A model generated the notes under the pieces. The model searched no databases, was not told the DNA's origin, and saw only the letters and a list, made by a program, of their open reading frames with translations. Position numbers and translations under genes: made by a program. Positions 1 through 10,800 of a DNA stretch of 64,000 bases are shown piece after piece. The stretch is taken from contig OZ237756.1 of assembly GCA_965178125.1 (NCBI GenBank), forward strand, positions 62,001-126,000, in the 5' to 3' direction. The stretch comes from Bilabrum cf. latius. Its lineage: Eukaryota > Bigyra: Bicosoecida > Bigyra > Bicosoecida. Each line of letters starts with the position of its first letter. Within the stretch, counting starts at the first letter, position 1.

Positions 1-1759
1 ACGTGTCAAGAAAGCCGCGGCTCGGCAGCCCGCCCCTCCACTCCCAGCATACCTCCCCCCGCTACTGAAGGGCGCCGACTTCGCGCGGACTGCCATGCCA
101 GGCCTCGTCATCCCCCACGGGCAAAGGCAGGGACCCGGGTGCAAACCGCATGGCCCGTGCTACACCCAGCGATGCACCTGCACTGGCACCCGCACCCATG
201 CTCTGCTCAGCAGGCAGCAGCACCTCCTGCCCCGGCTTAGACAGTCCGTAGTAGGCAGCGTGCACGTCCTCCAACACGTCGAGAGCATCTGCTAGAGCCA
301 GCCTGGGCTCCTCTTGCACGTCCACGCTGCCCGCTCCCGCTCCCGCTCCCGGTCCTCTGGGGGCACCTCCCGCGGCGAAGGCCTGCTGCCCGGGGGCGTT
401 GTTCACGTCCCTGAACCCCCGGAAGAACACGTACCTGGCGATGACTAGGAGGTTCCGCGCCCCTCCCCACACCGCCTCCGTGTCGTCGAGGATGACCGTC
501 ATGGAATCGTCCTGGCGGTGCGAGTGCAGCCAGGCCTGGCTCTTGCTGCTGCCGTCCCCGCCCTCGTTGTCCGACCGAGATATGATGCGGTGCCCGAACA
601 GCTTCCTCTCTGGGTCGAGCAGCCGCGCGATCGCGTCCGCGTAATCCCTCGTGCCCGCCGTGTTGATGCCCAGCTCGAAGCGGCGGGAGGCGCGCCGCAG
701 GAAGGCCCGCACGCCCGGCCGCAGCTTCACGAAGTACGTGCCCCCACCGAACTGAACTATGTGCACGGGGCACCGAGGCACGCCCAGCGCCCTCGGGTCT
801 GCAGTGGCGTGCAGCAGCGTGTGGTCGATGTCCAGCACGAGCCTGAGCTTGCGGCGGGCCCTCAGCCGCTGGCTCGCCGCCTCATCGGAGGCCCGCGCCA
901 CGCGAGAGGAAAGAACAAGTTCATGGCCTCCTCTGGCCCGCAGCTTGAGCGTGCCTGCGGCCCCGCGCTGGCCCGCTCCACTTGCCCCAGCGGTTGCTGA
1001 TGCTTCTCGCGTACGTGCCGGTGCTCCTCCAGCCGCTTCCAGGGCCCGCTGCAGCGCATCAGCCGTTTCCAGCCGATCCCAGGGGTCTTTGCCAACTTCA
1101 TTCAAAGGACAACTGCGATGATGCCACCGGGATTCGTGCAGGCGCCAAATCGGGCCCCAATCGCGTGATTTGCTGGCAGCCGTTGACAGCGACCGCAGCT
1201 CGGGTTCGCTCGCATTTCTCCGAGTTGCCAAGTCCCAGGTCGTTAGCTCCTAAAGCTGAACCGCGGAATCTCTTACTAAATGAAATGTTCCCGGTGATGG
1301 TAGCTCGGAATCTACTTTACGGAGAGCCGCCATGTTCTAGCCGCACGATACGCATGCTCCCTTGAACTCACCGGGGTGAGAACACTCGGCTACCACAGCT
1401 AACCGTATGAATGCACCCATATTTTCATGCACTCCGGGCCTGTTTGATACTATGGGCACCCATGCCGGGCACTTCAATGGGACGCATGCTTTGGACTCGG
1501 GCACGAGCCAGGCAAGCAGCATGCCATCGACCGGGCTTCGAACCACAACCTTGTGTACTTCGCTATCAGGGGCGCTAGATGATGCCGCAGCCGCACTTGG
1601 GGAGGCTAGTGGCTACATCCACTTGATCTTGGCAAGGATATCGCCCCGCTTGACGACATCTTGCTGCTGTTTGATGGCCTTTACGTGGACGACTGGATCA
1701 GTGCTGCCGTGAGACACCTGCCGAAATCCGGCGCACACAACAGACACTATGTCATCCAT
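1..1759 (-). CDS. FCP1-like RNA polymerase II CTD phosphatase, 3' end beyond the window
   Basis: This gene should dephosphorylate Ser residues of the RNA polymerase II C-terminal domain in the nucleus. The frame is open from ATG 1759 to the left edge, with TAG at 1613-1615, 1337-1339, 1250-1252 and 62-64 read as Gln. The order seen is as follows. First comes a biotinyl/lipoyl-like segment (VVKRGDILAKIKW, then VVVRSPVDGMLLAWLV). Next is a Cys/His motif, CSHPGEFKGACVSCG followed by TAG. Last is the HAD phosphatase domain with the catalytic LVLDIDHTLLH (DxDxT, near 815-840) and VILDDTEAVW. This order is that of the FCP1/CPL4 family. A BRCT domain would be expected further on, beyond base 1. No TGA occurs in the gene. 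Small introns cannot be excluded between the lipoyl-like segment and the Cys motif. It shares a short divergent spacer with the ankyrin gene. Confidence 0.85.
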
Positions 1760-1943
1760 GCACGAAGATGTAATATATATGAAAACAAAATAGGAAACAG
1801 GATGATTCGAATGTACGGCCAGAGTGCGGTAGGAAAGCCTTAAAAAGCTCCGACGGTGTGACCGTAAATTGCACTGCACTGCCACGCCGCGACTCGCCGC
1901 AAAGCATACGCGTCCTGCACCACAACAACAATCAACGACTAGC
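1760..1943. promoter_or_regulatory. Divergent promoter spacer between the FCP1-like and ankyrin genes
   Basis: This 184-bp spacer separates two genes transcribed away from each other. It is clearly more AT-rich than the flanking coding DNA and holds a TATA-like run (taatatatat at 1771-1780) close to the FCP1-like start. The promoter role is inferred from position; no specific factor site was recognised. Confidence 0.4.
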
Positions 1944-2849
1944 ATGGCCAGCGAATCCAAATCAACTGAAACAGAAGACCGACCCGCACTCTCCGGTTTG
2001 CGCATGGCCTCCGACCGGCCAGTGGATGCCACGGAAAGTGCTTCCGCTGGCATCCCGCCGATGCAGGGCCTCCCGCCGCTGATAAGCAAGGTAGATACAT
2101 AGCTTCACATGGCCGCATTTGAGGGAAACATTGATATCCTTCGGGCCGCTCAAGCAGAAGGCCGAGACCTCGGTGCTCGTGATGGTGACAGACGCAGCTT
2201 GTTTCACTGGGCATCAAGCGGCGGTCGCGTGGCAGTTATGAGGTACCTTCTGGATGTACTTGTATCGAGCGCCAGCAAGCTGCTTGATGCGCAAGATTCT
2301 GCTGGCTGGACCCCACTCCTATCTGCCACGTCTGCGAATCGGCTGCCTGCAGTAAGGTTGTTGCTTGACCTTGGCGCCAGCCCAGATGTTTCGAATAGGA
2401 GGGGATAGCAGCCACTTCACCTTCACAAAGGCTCCGCTGCAGCGGTTCGAATGCTTCTATCGTGCACGAAAGACCCCGATGCTGGAGATGCGCTCGGAAT
2501 GACAGCGCTGCACCGCGCTGCTGTTGCTGGTTAGGTCGAAGCTGCGGCTGCGCTGCTTGATGGAGGCGTCGATGCGAATCGAAGGGACACATTCAGGCGC
2601 ACGGCCCTGCATCTCGCCTGTGAAGACGGGTAGATTGGCACGGCTGCGCTGCTGCTGGCTCGAGGAGCAGACGCTTCTGTGCCCAACGCAGATGGGAAGC
2701 GGGCCCTTGAGCTGTACCCTGCTGCTGCAGGCGGTGCCGAGGCAGTAAGAAAGGCAGCAAAGCGAGTTATGGACATGGAAAAATCGAGAGCAGGCGCAGG
2801 TGCAGGTACAGGCGCGGCCAGCGGGGGTGCCAGTGGGAGCACCTCGTGA
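1944..2849 (+). CDS. Ankyrin-repeat protein
   Basis: The 301-residue frame runs from ATG 1944 to TGA 2847-2849, with TAG at 2100-2102, 2406-2408, 2532-2534 and 2631-2633 read as Gln. After an unstructured N-terminus of about 55 residues there are four to five ankyrin repeats, for example MAAFEGNIDILRAAQAEG, SLFHWASSGGRVAVMRYLL, TALHRAAVAG and TALHLACEDG. A Gly/Ala tail follows. Repeat number and spacing resemble gankyrin-type proteasome chaperones (PSMD10), but nothing seen is diagnostic of that role, so the function remains protein-protein interaction. Three of the TAGs sit in ankyrin consensus positions: directly after the Gly of a G-x-PLH turn, and after the Gly that opens the second helix (AG-TAG-VEAAAALL, DG-TAG-IGTAALLL). 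In this family those places carry His, Asn, Gln or Arg. Confidence 0.8.
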
Positions 2850-2989
2850 GCTCGCAATCAGAACTAGACAACAGGCGATGCGTGCCTTGATTCGAAAGTC
2901 AGATCGTCATTGAACCATCCAGAGGAAAAACAAGCCGCTTATGCAAGCTGTGGGCAGCCCCTCCATGCGTGCATGCATGCATGCGTGCG

Positions 2990-5083
2990 TCACTCGTACC
3001 CGATGTCCCAAGGCATTGGGTGTCGCTGGCTCGCACTCCCATGCAATGCACCCGCGTCATCGTCACGCACCATGGTGGGTGCTCTGGACACCATCAACCC
3101 CACTCTACCGCCTCCTCGCCGCCCTGCCACTTCCTCCTCCGTCGTGGCGATGTGCATGTGCCCCTCTGGCCCCTCGGACCTCCCGTGCCCCTCTGCACTC
3201 AACCCCACCCTCTACCTTCTCGTGCCGACACTCCCTCCCATATGTGCACCCGCGTCCTCGTCATACTCTACTCCCACCTCCTCCCACGGCATCGGGGCCC
3301 ACCCACCCCCCGCCGCTCCGGCACCCCTCCATGCACCCCTTCCCACTGGCACTCCCTCCATGTCCAGCGCATCGCTCTCGTCAAAGACAGAGCGAGGACC
3401 ACCTCCTAGTCCCGAGCCTCGCCTGGCAGCACCCATTGGGCTTCGCATGGTGCTTCTGCCTCCGCCGCTGTGGCCGCCCTCGGCCGCCCCACCATCCCCT
3501 GACTCCTGCACAATCTCCTCTGCAGCCCGACTCGACAGGCCAAGCATTCGAACCAAGCCGCGGAATCCGCCCGTGGATTGGCTCTCTGCAGCGGCTGCCC
3601 TCGCCGCCCGCAAGCCCGCCTCCACCCCCGCCGCAGTGGCTCGCGCCGCATCCACCCTCCCGCGCAGTACCTCCTGTTCTTGCGATAGCATCGCACTGCG
3701 GCGCGCCTCCAGCCTCTCCTCCGCCCTGCGCACAGCCCGCACCTCTCTTCCGTCCCCGCCGGTCAGCAGCACCCACGCGCGAGCTAGCCCAGGGTAGACG
3801 TCTCCCCGCGCCGCCGCCCGCACCTCGGCCGCTGTGCCCGCTGCCAGCGACACCCCCGCGAACCCGTGGCTCCCGCCGTCCGCCAGCGCGGCCCTGCGCC
3901 TCCAGGCGCTCCTCTCTCTCGCGCCCAGTCTGGAGGCGCGCGCCACCTCGGCACGGACCTCTGCCCTCAGCTTGAGGGTACGCATCAAGTGCCCGAAGCT
4001 GTCGATGCGGCCGACTCCCCTTGTCCGCTGCTCATGGTACCACCCGGCCCCCGCCCCTGTCCTTCCGCCCATGCCCCTGCCCCTGCCCCTGCTGGCCTCC
4101 TTGAGCTCTCTCGCAGCGGCCATGGCCTGGGCCAGCACCTCGCGACGGACTCCTTCCTCCTCCTCTTGGTCCCCTTTCACCTCATGCTCTTCGTCCTCAT
4201 TCTTATAATCGTCGGCACCGTGCTGCCTCTGCCTCTGCCTTCGTCTCTGCTTTTTTCTCCTCCGCTTGCCAGCCTGCCGCACCGCGATCAGCTCCCTGAT
4301 CCGATCCTTGAGACCCTCCAGAGGACTTCCTGCATCCGCACCATCGTGCGCTTCACCCTCCCTATCCCGCTCCAGTTCCTCCACGGCCCTCTCTAGCACG
4401 GCCATCACCTCGTCCTCGCTCACAGTCGCGTCCTCCTCCGCCATGATCGACCCCAGCACGCGCAGGTGCTCAGACCTGCTGGCACCGGCCCCCCTCCACC
4501 CCCCGTTCTCCACCTAGTACCCCCACACGGCCAGCAGTGCCAGCACCAGCATTGCGCACCCCGCCAGTTCCCACCCCCGCGGCATGGGCTTGCTTCGCCC
4601 TCGGAAAGCAGAGCCGGGCCCGGCGCGGGCCCCTTCCCCTCCCCCCCCCATGGCTGCCGCAGCCCACTCGGCACCGACCGCGCCCAACACCCCACCTGCT
4701 GCCGACAGGGCCAGCTAGTGCGGGAAGTGAGTGGCCCCGTACACTCTCGTGACAACTATCAGCACCACAATCAGTATCGCACTGGCGGTGACATCGGCCC
4801 GCTGCGACAGGCGGGCTGCCTCGGCTGCCATCACAACCGCAAGCCAAAGCTCCACGCATGGCAGCCCGTTCGGGGACACGCGACCTCTTGGATGCAGTGC
4901 AGCATCGTATGCTCGTGGAACCCTAGCTCGGAACACGGCAGCTATCAAGATGCAAACGAGCAAGTTAATGCTGACTGTGGCAAGCAGTCGCCAGGAGCGG
5001 AACCAAAGAGTCGCTATTGCTGCCAGGAGCCAAACTATGATCGACACATCGTGAACGACAAATTTTGACACCATCGACCCCAT
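2990..5083 (-). CDS. Multi-pass membrane protein with a long Arg/Ala/Glu-rich helical tail, function unknown
   Basis: The 697-residue frame runs from ATG 5083 to TGA 2990-2992 and reads through TAG at 4715-4717, 4514-4516 and 3212-3214. The N-terminal third has several hydrophobic segments: VSIIVWLLAAIATLWF, TVSINLLVCILIAAVF, ASAILIVVLIVV and GCAMLVLALLAVWGY. A Gly/Ala-rich loop lies between the last two. The remainder is soluble and charged, with a Lys/Arg cluster (KRRRKKQRRRQRQRQ), an acidic stretch and long predicted helices rich in RAEVRAEV-like sequence. This suggests a membrane anchor with a cytosolic helical or coiled-coil domain. I do not recognise a family. Upstream TTG codons at 5119 and beyond are open, but the first ATG of the frame is 5083. 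The gene converges with the ankyrin gene (140 bp apart) and diverges from the BMT5-like gene. Confidence 0.6.
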
Positions 5084-5473
5084 CAGAGCTCTGACACGCG
5101 TAGGAAGGCATGAGAACAACCAATACCGGGACTACCGCAGGCATTTAATCTCGTCCGCCACCCAGGGAGGCGTCCCTTGCACTAGCTCGATTCTCGCTGG
5201 GTCCATCTAGTCTGAACGGCTATACGGCTACTATGAATGCTGTCTTCGACTGCGCGTATTCGATCTACCACCTGGTGGCATTTTGCAGGCCCAAATTTCT
5301 GCCGACAACGCTCGATTATTAATATTCCGGATTACACTTGTCACATCATTAAATCACTCGAGCAACTGCAACAGCATTTATCTTCTCTCATACGGAGTCT
5401 TAGCACCGAAAGTGTCGACATTTTCAGGGGTCCTTTGTTTTAATACTACAGTAAAAGCGAAATTAGCACTGAT
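5084..5473. promoter_or_regulatory. Divergent intergenic spacer of 390 bp
   Basis: This region lies between the starts of the membrane-protein gene (minus strand) and the BMT5-like gene (plus strand). It is more AT-rich than its flanks. No coding exon, RNA gene or repeat was recognised. By position it should hold both promoters. Confidence 0.3.
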
Positions 5474-7489
5474 ATGTTCGCAAAACCTTCTGCAGCTTCG
5501 GTGGTGCACCTGCTGCAGGCGGCCAACACCTCTGGCCGGTGCGGCTAGTACAGGCGTTCTCATGACATCTTGCTCGTAGGAGAAGGGGATTTTTCTTTTG
5601 CTGCTGCATTAGCAGGGACTTTGAGTGGAAAACAGCTTGTTGCTACCTCTTTTGATGACGAGGCTACGGTTCGATTGAAGTACTCGGGCAGTGTGCACCA
5701 TTGTCTAGATACAGCAAGAGCAGCCAAGGCCCAGGTGCATTTCGGCGTAGACGCAACTCGACTTCATACCGATCAACGCATCACAGGGGATACTGAGCTC
5801 GATCCCGCAGGAGGGATATTCGATCGCGTAATCTTCAACTTCCCTCACGCCGGCGGTGCCACTCGCGCCGCCGTGGCGCGTAACCGAGCAGTGGTAGCGG
5901 GGTTTCTTGCCTCTGCTGCTGATGTGGTGCGGCCATGGCCCCACGGTGAGATCCACGTGACGATGCGGCTCAGTTCATTCTACGAGTCGTGGGGTGTGGG
6001 CGACATGGCACCCCCCCATGGCCATGGCACCGGTGACACTGCTGCCAGTGGGGCGGGAACCCTCGATAGAAAGGAAGGAGCCAGGAAAAAGCAAGCGGGG
6101 CAGAAGCGAAGGCACATGGAGGCGACTGATCCAGGCCGCGCTCCTGATGGTGCTGTGCTTGCCGTTGCACTAGCAGGCGGGGCTGAAGCAGACCTCATGG
6201 TGGAGCCCGTGGAGGAGGAGGAGGAGGAGGTGACCGGAGGGGCTAGACAGAGGGACCGACGGGGTCCCGGTGGCAAAGGCGACAGGAAAGGGTAGGCGAA
6301 GGGCAGAGACAGCAAGGGTAAGGACAAGGGGGACAGCAGGCAGAGGAAGGCCGAGGGCAGAGACAGCAAGGGTAAGGACAAGGGGGACAGCAGGCAGAGG
6401 AAAGCCGAGGGCAGGAGGAGACTAGCCATGCGGAGGGCGGGGCACGGGGCGGGCAAGGCCGAGAAGGAGAAAGAAGAGCCCTTCCAGTATGTGGCCCCAC
6501 CTCCCAGCCAGCGGGGGCCCATGCTGCGATTCGTGGGTCGCGTGCCCTTCGATGCATCGGCGTACCCGGGGTACAACCCCGTCAGGACGCACCCCGCCGC
6601 GAGGCAGGCCCCCGAGGCGGGAGAAGCTGTCACGCTCGTATTCACGGTGGTACCAGCAATGCACGATGGGGATGAGAGTAATGGAGCGGAAGAGGAAGGG
6701 GAAGAGGAAGAGGAGGATCAAGATGGGGAGGAGGGCAGTGCCGCCTCAGCGGCTCTCGCTCTTGCTGCAGCGGAAGAGGACAGGCTTGCTCGCAGGGCCG
6801 CCAAGAAGGCGAGGAAAGAGGCGAGAAGGAGAGAGAGGAGGGAAAGGGAAGGGGCGACCGTGGGCGAGGGGACAGAGGCTAGAGCTAGGGGGGGGCATTC
6901 TGGACAGACCGAAGGGAGTAGAATTGGCCAGAAACGAAGAAGGGATGCTGTTGAAACTGGCAATTCTGCTGGGAGTGGTGCTTCCGACGGCGGGGAGAAG
7001 GAATTCGAGAGGGGCGATGTGGATGGGGAGGGGGCTGGTGCGGCTCTCATAGCCATGGCAGCGCTGGGCCGGCGCAGGAGGGGACTCGCCGTCGGTAGCA
7101 CGGGCACGGGCGAGGCGCAGGGCGGTTCCCACTACATGACCGATGAAACCGATGGTCATGCTTGGCATAGATCGAGCCGGAAGCGGCGCAGAAAATCGAT
7201 GGGTGGTGGCAGCGGCGACTCGGACGAGGACGAGGCATCGGGTCCAGCCGATGGTGCAGGCATCGCTGGGGGCAATGGTTACGGGGGCAGTGCGATGATC
7301 GAGAAAGCGGAGAGGCGGTGGGCCGAGATGGCGATCGAGAGGGATAACAAAAATCAAAAGCAAAAAGGAAGGGAGGGGAATCAGCGAGAGCGTGCTGCTG
7401 ACGGCAAGGACTCGGTCCATGGTCAGGGCCAGGGCGCTGGTGGCGGAAAGGGCCGGAAGGGGCGAAAGCGGCGAACTGGGCAGAGGTGA
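5474..7489 (+). CDS. BMT5-like rRNA methyltransferase (DUF2431 family) with a large internal insert
   Basis: The 671-residue frame runs from ATG 5474 to TGA 7487-7489, with TAG at 5546-5548 and 6293-6295. The BMT5-like family, whose yeast member methylates a 25S rRNA uridine, has a Rossmann fold. The motifs seen are ILLVGEGDFSFAAALAG (SAM-binding), LVATSFDDEATV, VHFGVDATRL, FDRVIFNFPHAGG (catalytic or substrate motif) and GEIHVTMR. The domain's last conserved piece, FDASAYPGYNPVRTHP, comes only after an insert of about 180 residues rich in Lys, Arg, Glu and Gly. After the domain there is a second charged tail (residues about 390-671) rich in KRR and GEG, compatible with nucleolar retention. 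The first TAG lies just before the conserved YRRSHDILLVGEGDF, so the true N-terminus is reached only if TAG is sense. Family membership is clear; the exact rRNA target is not. Confidence 0.85.
6301..6408 (+). repeat. Two tandem copies of a 54-bp unit in the BMT5-like insert
   Basis: The unit beginning gggcagagacagc at 6301 recurs at 6355 with a single visible difference, and a partial third copy starts at 6409. The unit is 18 codons, so the frame is kept, and it adds a Lys/Arg/Asp-rich peptide. It shows that the insert grew partly by recent slippage or duplication. Confidence 0.9.
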
Positions 7490-7812
7490 ATATCTTCCAG
7501 TTTATCTTGGTTCGGCTCTAGCATTGCGGAGAGGCACGGTGATGCGGTGTCCCCGCGTGCCAGACGCTTGACTCCTACCTTTCTATTTGCGCGCGGCACG
7601 CGCTCAATTCACCGCAGCACACGAATCTCGACTACCGTCTACTATGGGTGCAATTGGCTTATGATGCATGCATTCACAACAGCACCAAGCAAGCAAGAGA
7701 GTCTTGTCAACATGACACCACGGGCCGAAAATGGATGACTCGGAGTCATTGAGCGGCCCAAGTCTCGGGCATTCTATGCACAGAGCGATTAGCGAAGGAT
7801 CAGCGGTTTCTG
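7490..7812. other. Intergenic spacer upstream of the giant cyclase-kinase gene
   Basis: This is a 323-bp spacer between two plus-strand genes. An in-frame TGA at 7750-7752 sets the earliest possible start of the next gene. No further feature was recognised. Confidence 0.4.
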
Positions 7813-10800
7813 ATGACCACTCCGTCTGGCAAAGATAACTCGGTTAGTTTGCTTCGACGCCTGTTGGCGGCCTTCAAATTCGACAAGAACAAGGCCGATT
7901 AGGTGCGTGGAACCCGGCCGCCAAGACTCGCTCCAAGAGTGCCAGAATGGCAAGATCCGTTCGCGTTGATTGCTTGGTTGCAGCGTGTTTATTCACAACT
8001 AGTTCGGTGTGAGAGAAATAGGGCATTGTGGAGGGATTCTGATGGCGTATCTCGTTCGGCAGAATCGGCAGCTTCACTACCTTGCCTAATTCCCTTGATG
8101 TCTGCATTGCACCGGTCTTCCGCAGCGGAAACTCTTCGTGCTAGGCGTGATATTTAGATCCAACCGTAGTCATGCTCTGGGCAGGCTGTCATACTCGCGG
8201 GACGGCGCAGTCAATCCTCCGACGTGCGATGCTTCGGGATCATGTTGCCGCTTCTTACCCTCAGCTTGATTGCCAGCCCGTTTTTGTTGGGCGTGATGAA
8301 CTCATCAATAACCCCGTCACTCTTTCATTTCGGCGCGTACGACTCTTGGGGCCTTCACACCGTTGACCGGACAACCCTGGGCGATCCGCGTGCACAAATG
8401 GTCGACCTGGAACCGCGGGAATATGAGGGGTTTCGTGCCGCTTTCATTGTGTATCCTATGCTAGCCATCATGTGGATATGGTTAACCTTGATTTAGGTTC
8501 GTGTTCAGGTTGTGTCAGGCACAACTCGTGCTCTAGTGGCTGCCACGCGAACTCCAACCACAGCGACTGCCTAGCAGCTAGAGCGAGCTGCAATCGCAGG
8601 ACAGTCAAGTCCCGCGCGCGCTCTGTTGGAAACCCGTATTGCTACACGAGACGACAAAGTCAGCCCAGGCGTTCCTTACGAGCGGCCATTGATCATGCCA
8701 GTGTTCGGCACCGTTCCCGTGCTCCTCTACCGCCCGCGGAGAAGGGCCGCGGGTCAAACCGGGGACAGTAATGCCAGTGGCAGCATCGGATCATCGATTC
8801 TGGTCCCCACAGACCAGCGTCGGGCGGATCCTGGCGGGCGCAGCGTGATGGAGATGGGCAGCACATCCAGCGAGATGCACTCGGGGGAGGTGCACGGAGG
8901 GCAGGCGGGGGCTGGACCAGCCGGGCTGGGCGGGGGCTCCAATGTAGCCGGGAGATAGTCACAGCATGGTATGCATCAAATTCACGTGCTCAGGGCCCAT
9001 GCAGTGCGGCAGGGTACAGGCCCTTCCGTGGACCATGCGAGCAAGCCGGCGTCAATCGACCGCCAGACCCACGCCACGGACACAGCCCAGTTCCCCTCTC
9101 GAGCCAGCATGGGGGAAGACACCTCCAGCTCGGACCAGCAGAAGGGACTGGCGACGGACGGCGAACCAGTGTTGGACCCACCCCCGGGGCTTGAGCCCGT
9201 GGTGGCGGTAGTGGGCGCGGTGGCACCTGCCAGCGGCCCGGCCTCTGCCCCTGCCCCTGCTTCGACTGTGCCGGTGGGGCAGATGGCCCGACCTGAGGCA
9301 AGCAAGGAAACCCGCATGGATCTAGCTCGGGAGCGCATGACTCTTCGTGACCTGAGTCCATTCGCCATGCGCTTCACCAGCAAAGGTGACCTGCTGCGGT
9401 CCTCCCAGCGAGCCACGGACTGGTGCCCGAGGGAGACCTGCGGGGACTGCGGCTTTGAAAACTTGCTCTTTCGACCTATGCAACTCTGCGGGGTCACACT
9501 GTAGGCAGCGGCATGGGTCACTAACGTCGTGTTTGTGGCAGGCTGGCTCTCGGCAGTGGTTGTCGATCTGACGGAGGGGTACCCTGGCGCAGGGCTGTGG
9601 CTGCTCGCTTACATGGCCCCGACTGCCGCAGTTCCAGCTTCAATCACCGACCTGGGGATGGTTGTGGGCTTGTACCTCGTGTTGAGTGCGCTCTATCTTA
9701 TGTGGGGTATTGCATTTGGCCTGATGCGCGGCATGGGGGACGAGCTGCTCACGGCTGACGGTGCCAACATCGTCAGCATTGGAGCGGCCCTGCTGATCGA
9801 AACCACGCCGTACTTTACAGTGGCCTACATTTTCATCGTGGCCCGGTTCTACACCGGGCTTGTAGTGCGGAACCGAGTTGAGCAGTGCATGCACGCCGTG
9901 GCACAAATCGAGGCGGACCATGAGACGGCCATGCGTGCAGCCCGCGTGCAGATGCCACCCTTTGCTCTTAGGCTGCTGCACGGGGATACCACTGGAGTTG
10001 AGCTGGAGGACACTACGGCAGTCCTCGTGCTAAGGATTCACGTGAGGATCAGGCACCGCGAACGGAAGTCCAGAGACAGGAGCGTAGATACGGACAGGGT
10101 CGGTGCTGCTGACGCTCCCCTGAGCGTCAAGTCATCGAGGGGCAGGCACCAGGGCGAGCAGCGCACGCGGGCTCGAGGCAGGGCGAGGGGTCGTAGGCAC
10201 AAGAAGAAGAAGGCGTCCAGGAGTGGGCGGCGGGGTTACGACTCTGCCGTATCTTCTGGCTTCTCCACGGATGGATCTGAAGCAGGCTCGCAGCAGTACT
10301 GGAGAAAACCGTAGACTGCAGCCCGTGATGATATCTCGGGTTTGGACGAATCAGGTATGCAGTCTATAGGCGCATTGATCACCAGTGCAGCAGGAATGAC
10401 AACAACGAGCAAGACCTCCAGACTGGGTCAGAGCAGTCGGGAGGGGGGAGGGGATGGCAGAGAGAAGCAGTCTGCAGCGAATGATGCAGCCGCTGAGGAC
10501 CAGTCGCGAGAGAGCAAACTGGCCCGGGTGGTGCTGCTGTCAGTGGCACTCATCGAGCGGGTGCTCAGCTCGGGGCAGTTCAATCACAGGGCCACCTGCG
10601 TGTCCGTCGTGGGCCAGGACGTGGTGGTGGCGGTGCACGGGGCGGGCTCCAAGGTGTTCGGACTAAACTATGACGACGACCAGGAAGAAACAGTCCCAGG
10701 GCCCCCGGCACCAGGCACGCAGGATCCGCATGGTGACGCACTATCCGGTAGGACGGGGGGTGGGGTGAGGTCCAGGGGCAGTTAGTACCAGGTAAGAGGG

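Noticed and set aside
3700-3860. TBC (Rab-GAP)-like start in the membrane-protein tail (GDVYPGLARAWVLLTGG)
   Set aside because: It only resembles the opening motif; the IxxDxxR and YxQ catalytic motifs are missing.
2941-3975. Plus-strand frame of 344 codons opposite the membrane-protein gene
   Set aside because: It is a Pro/Ala/Ser/Arg-rich shadow of the minus-strand gene, which has membrane segments and continues across several kb.
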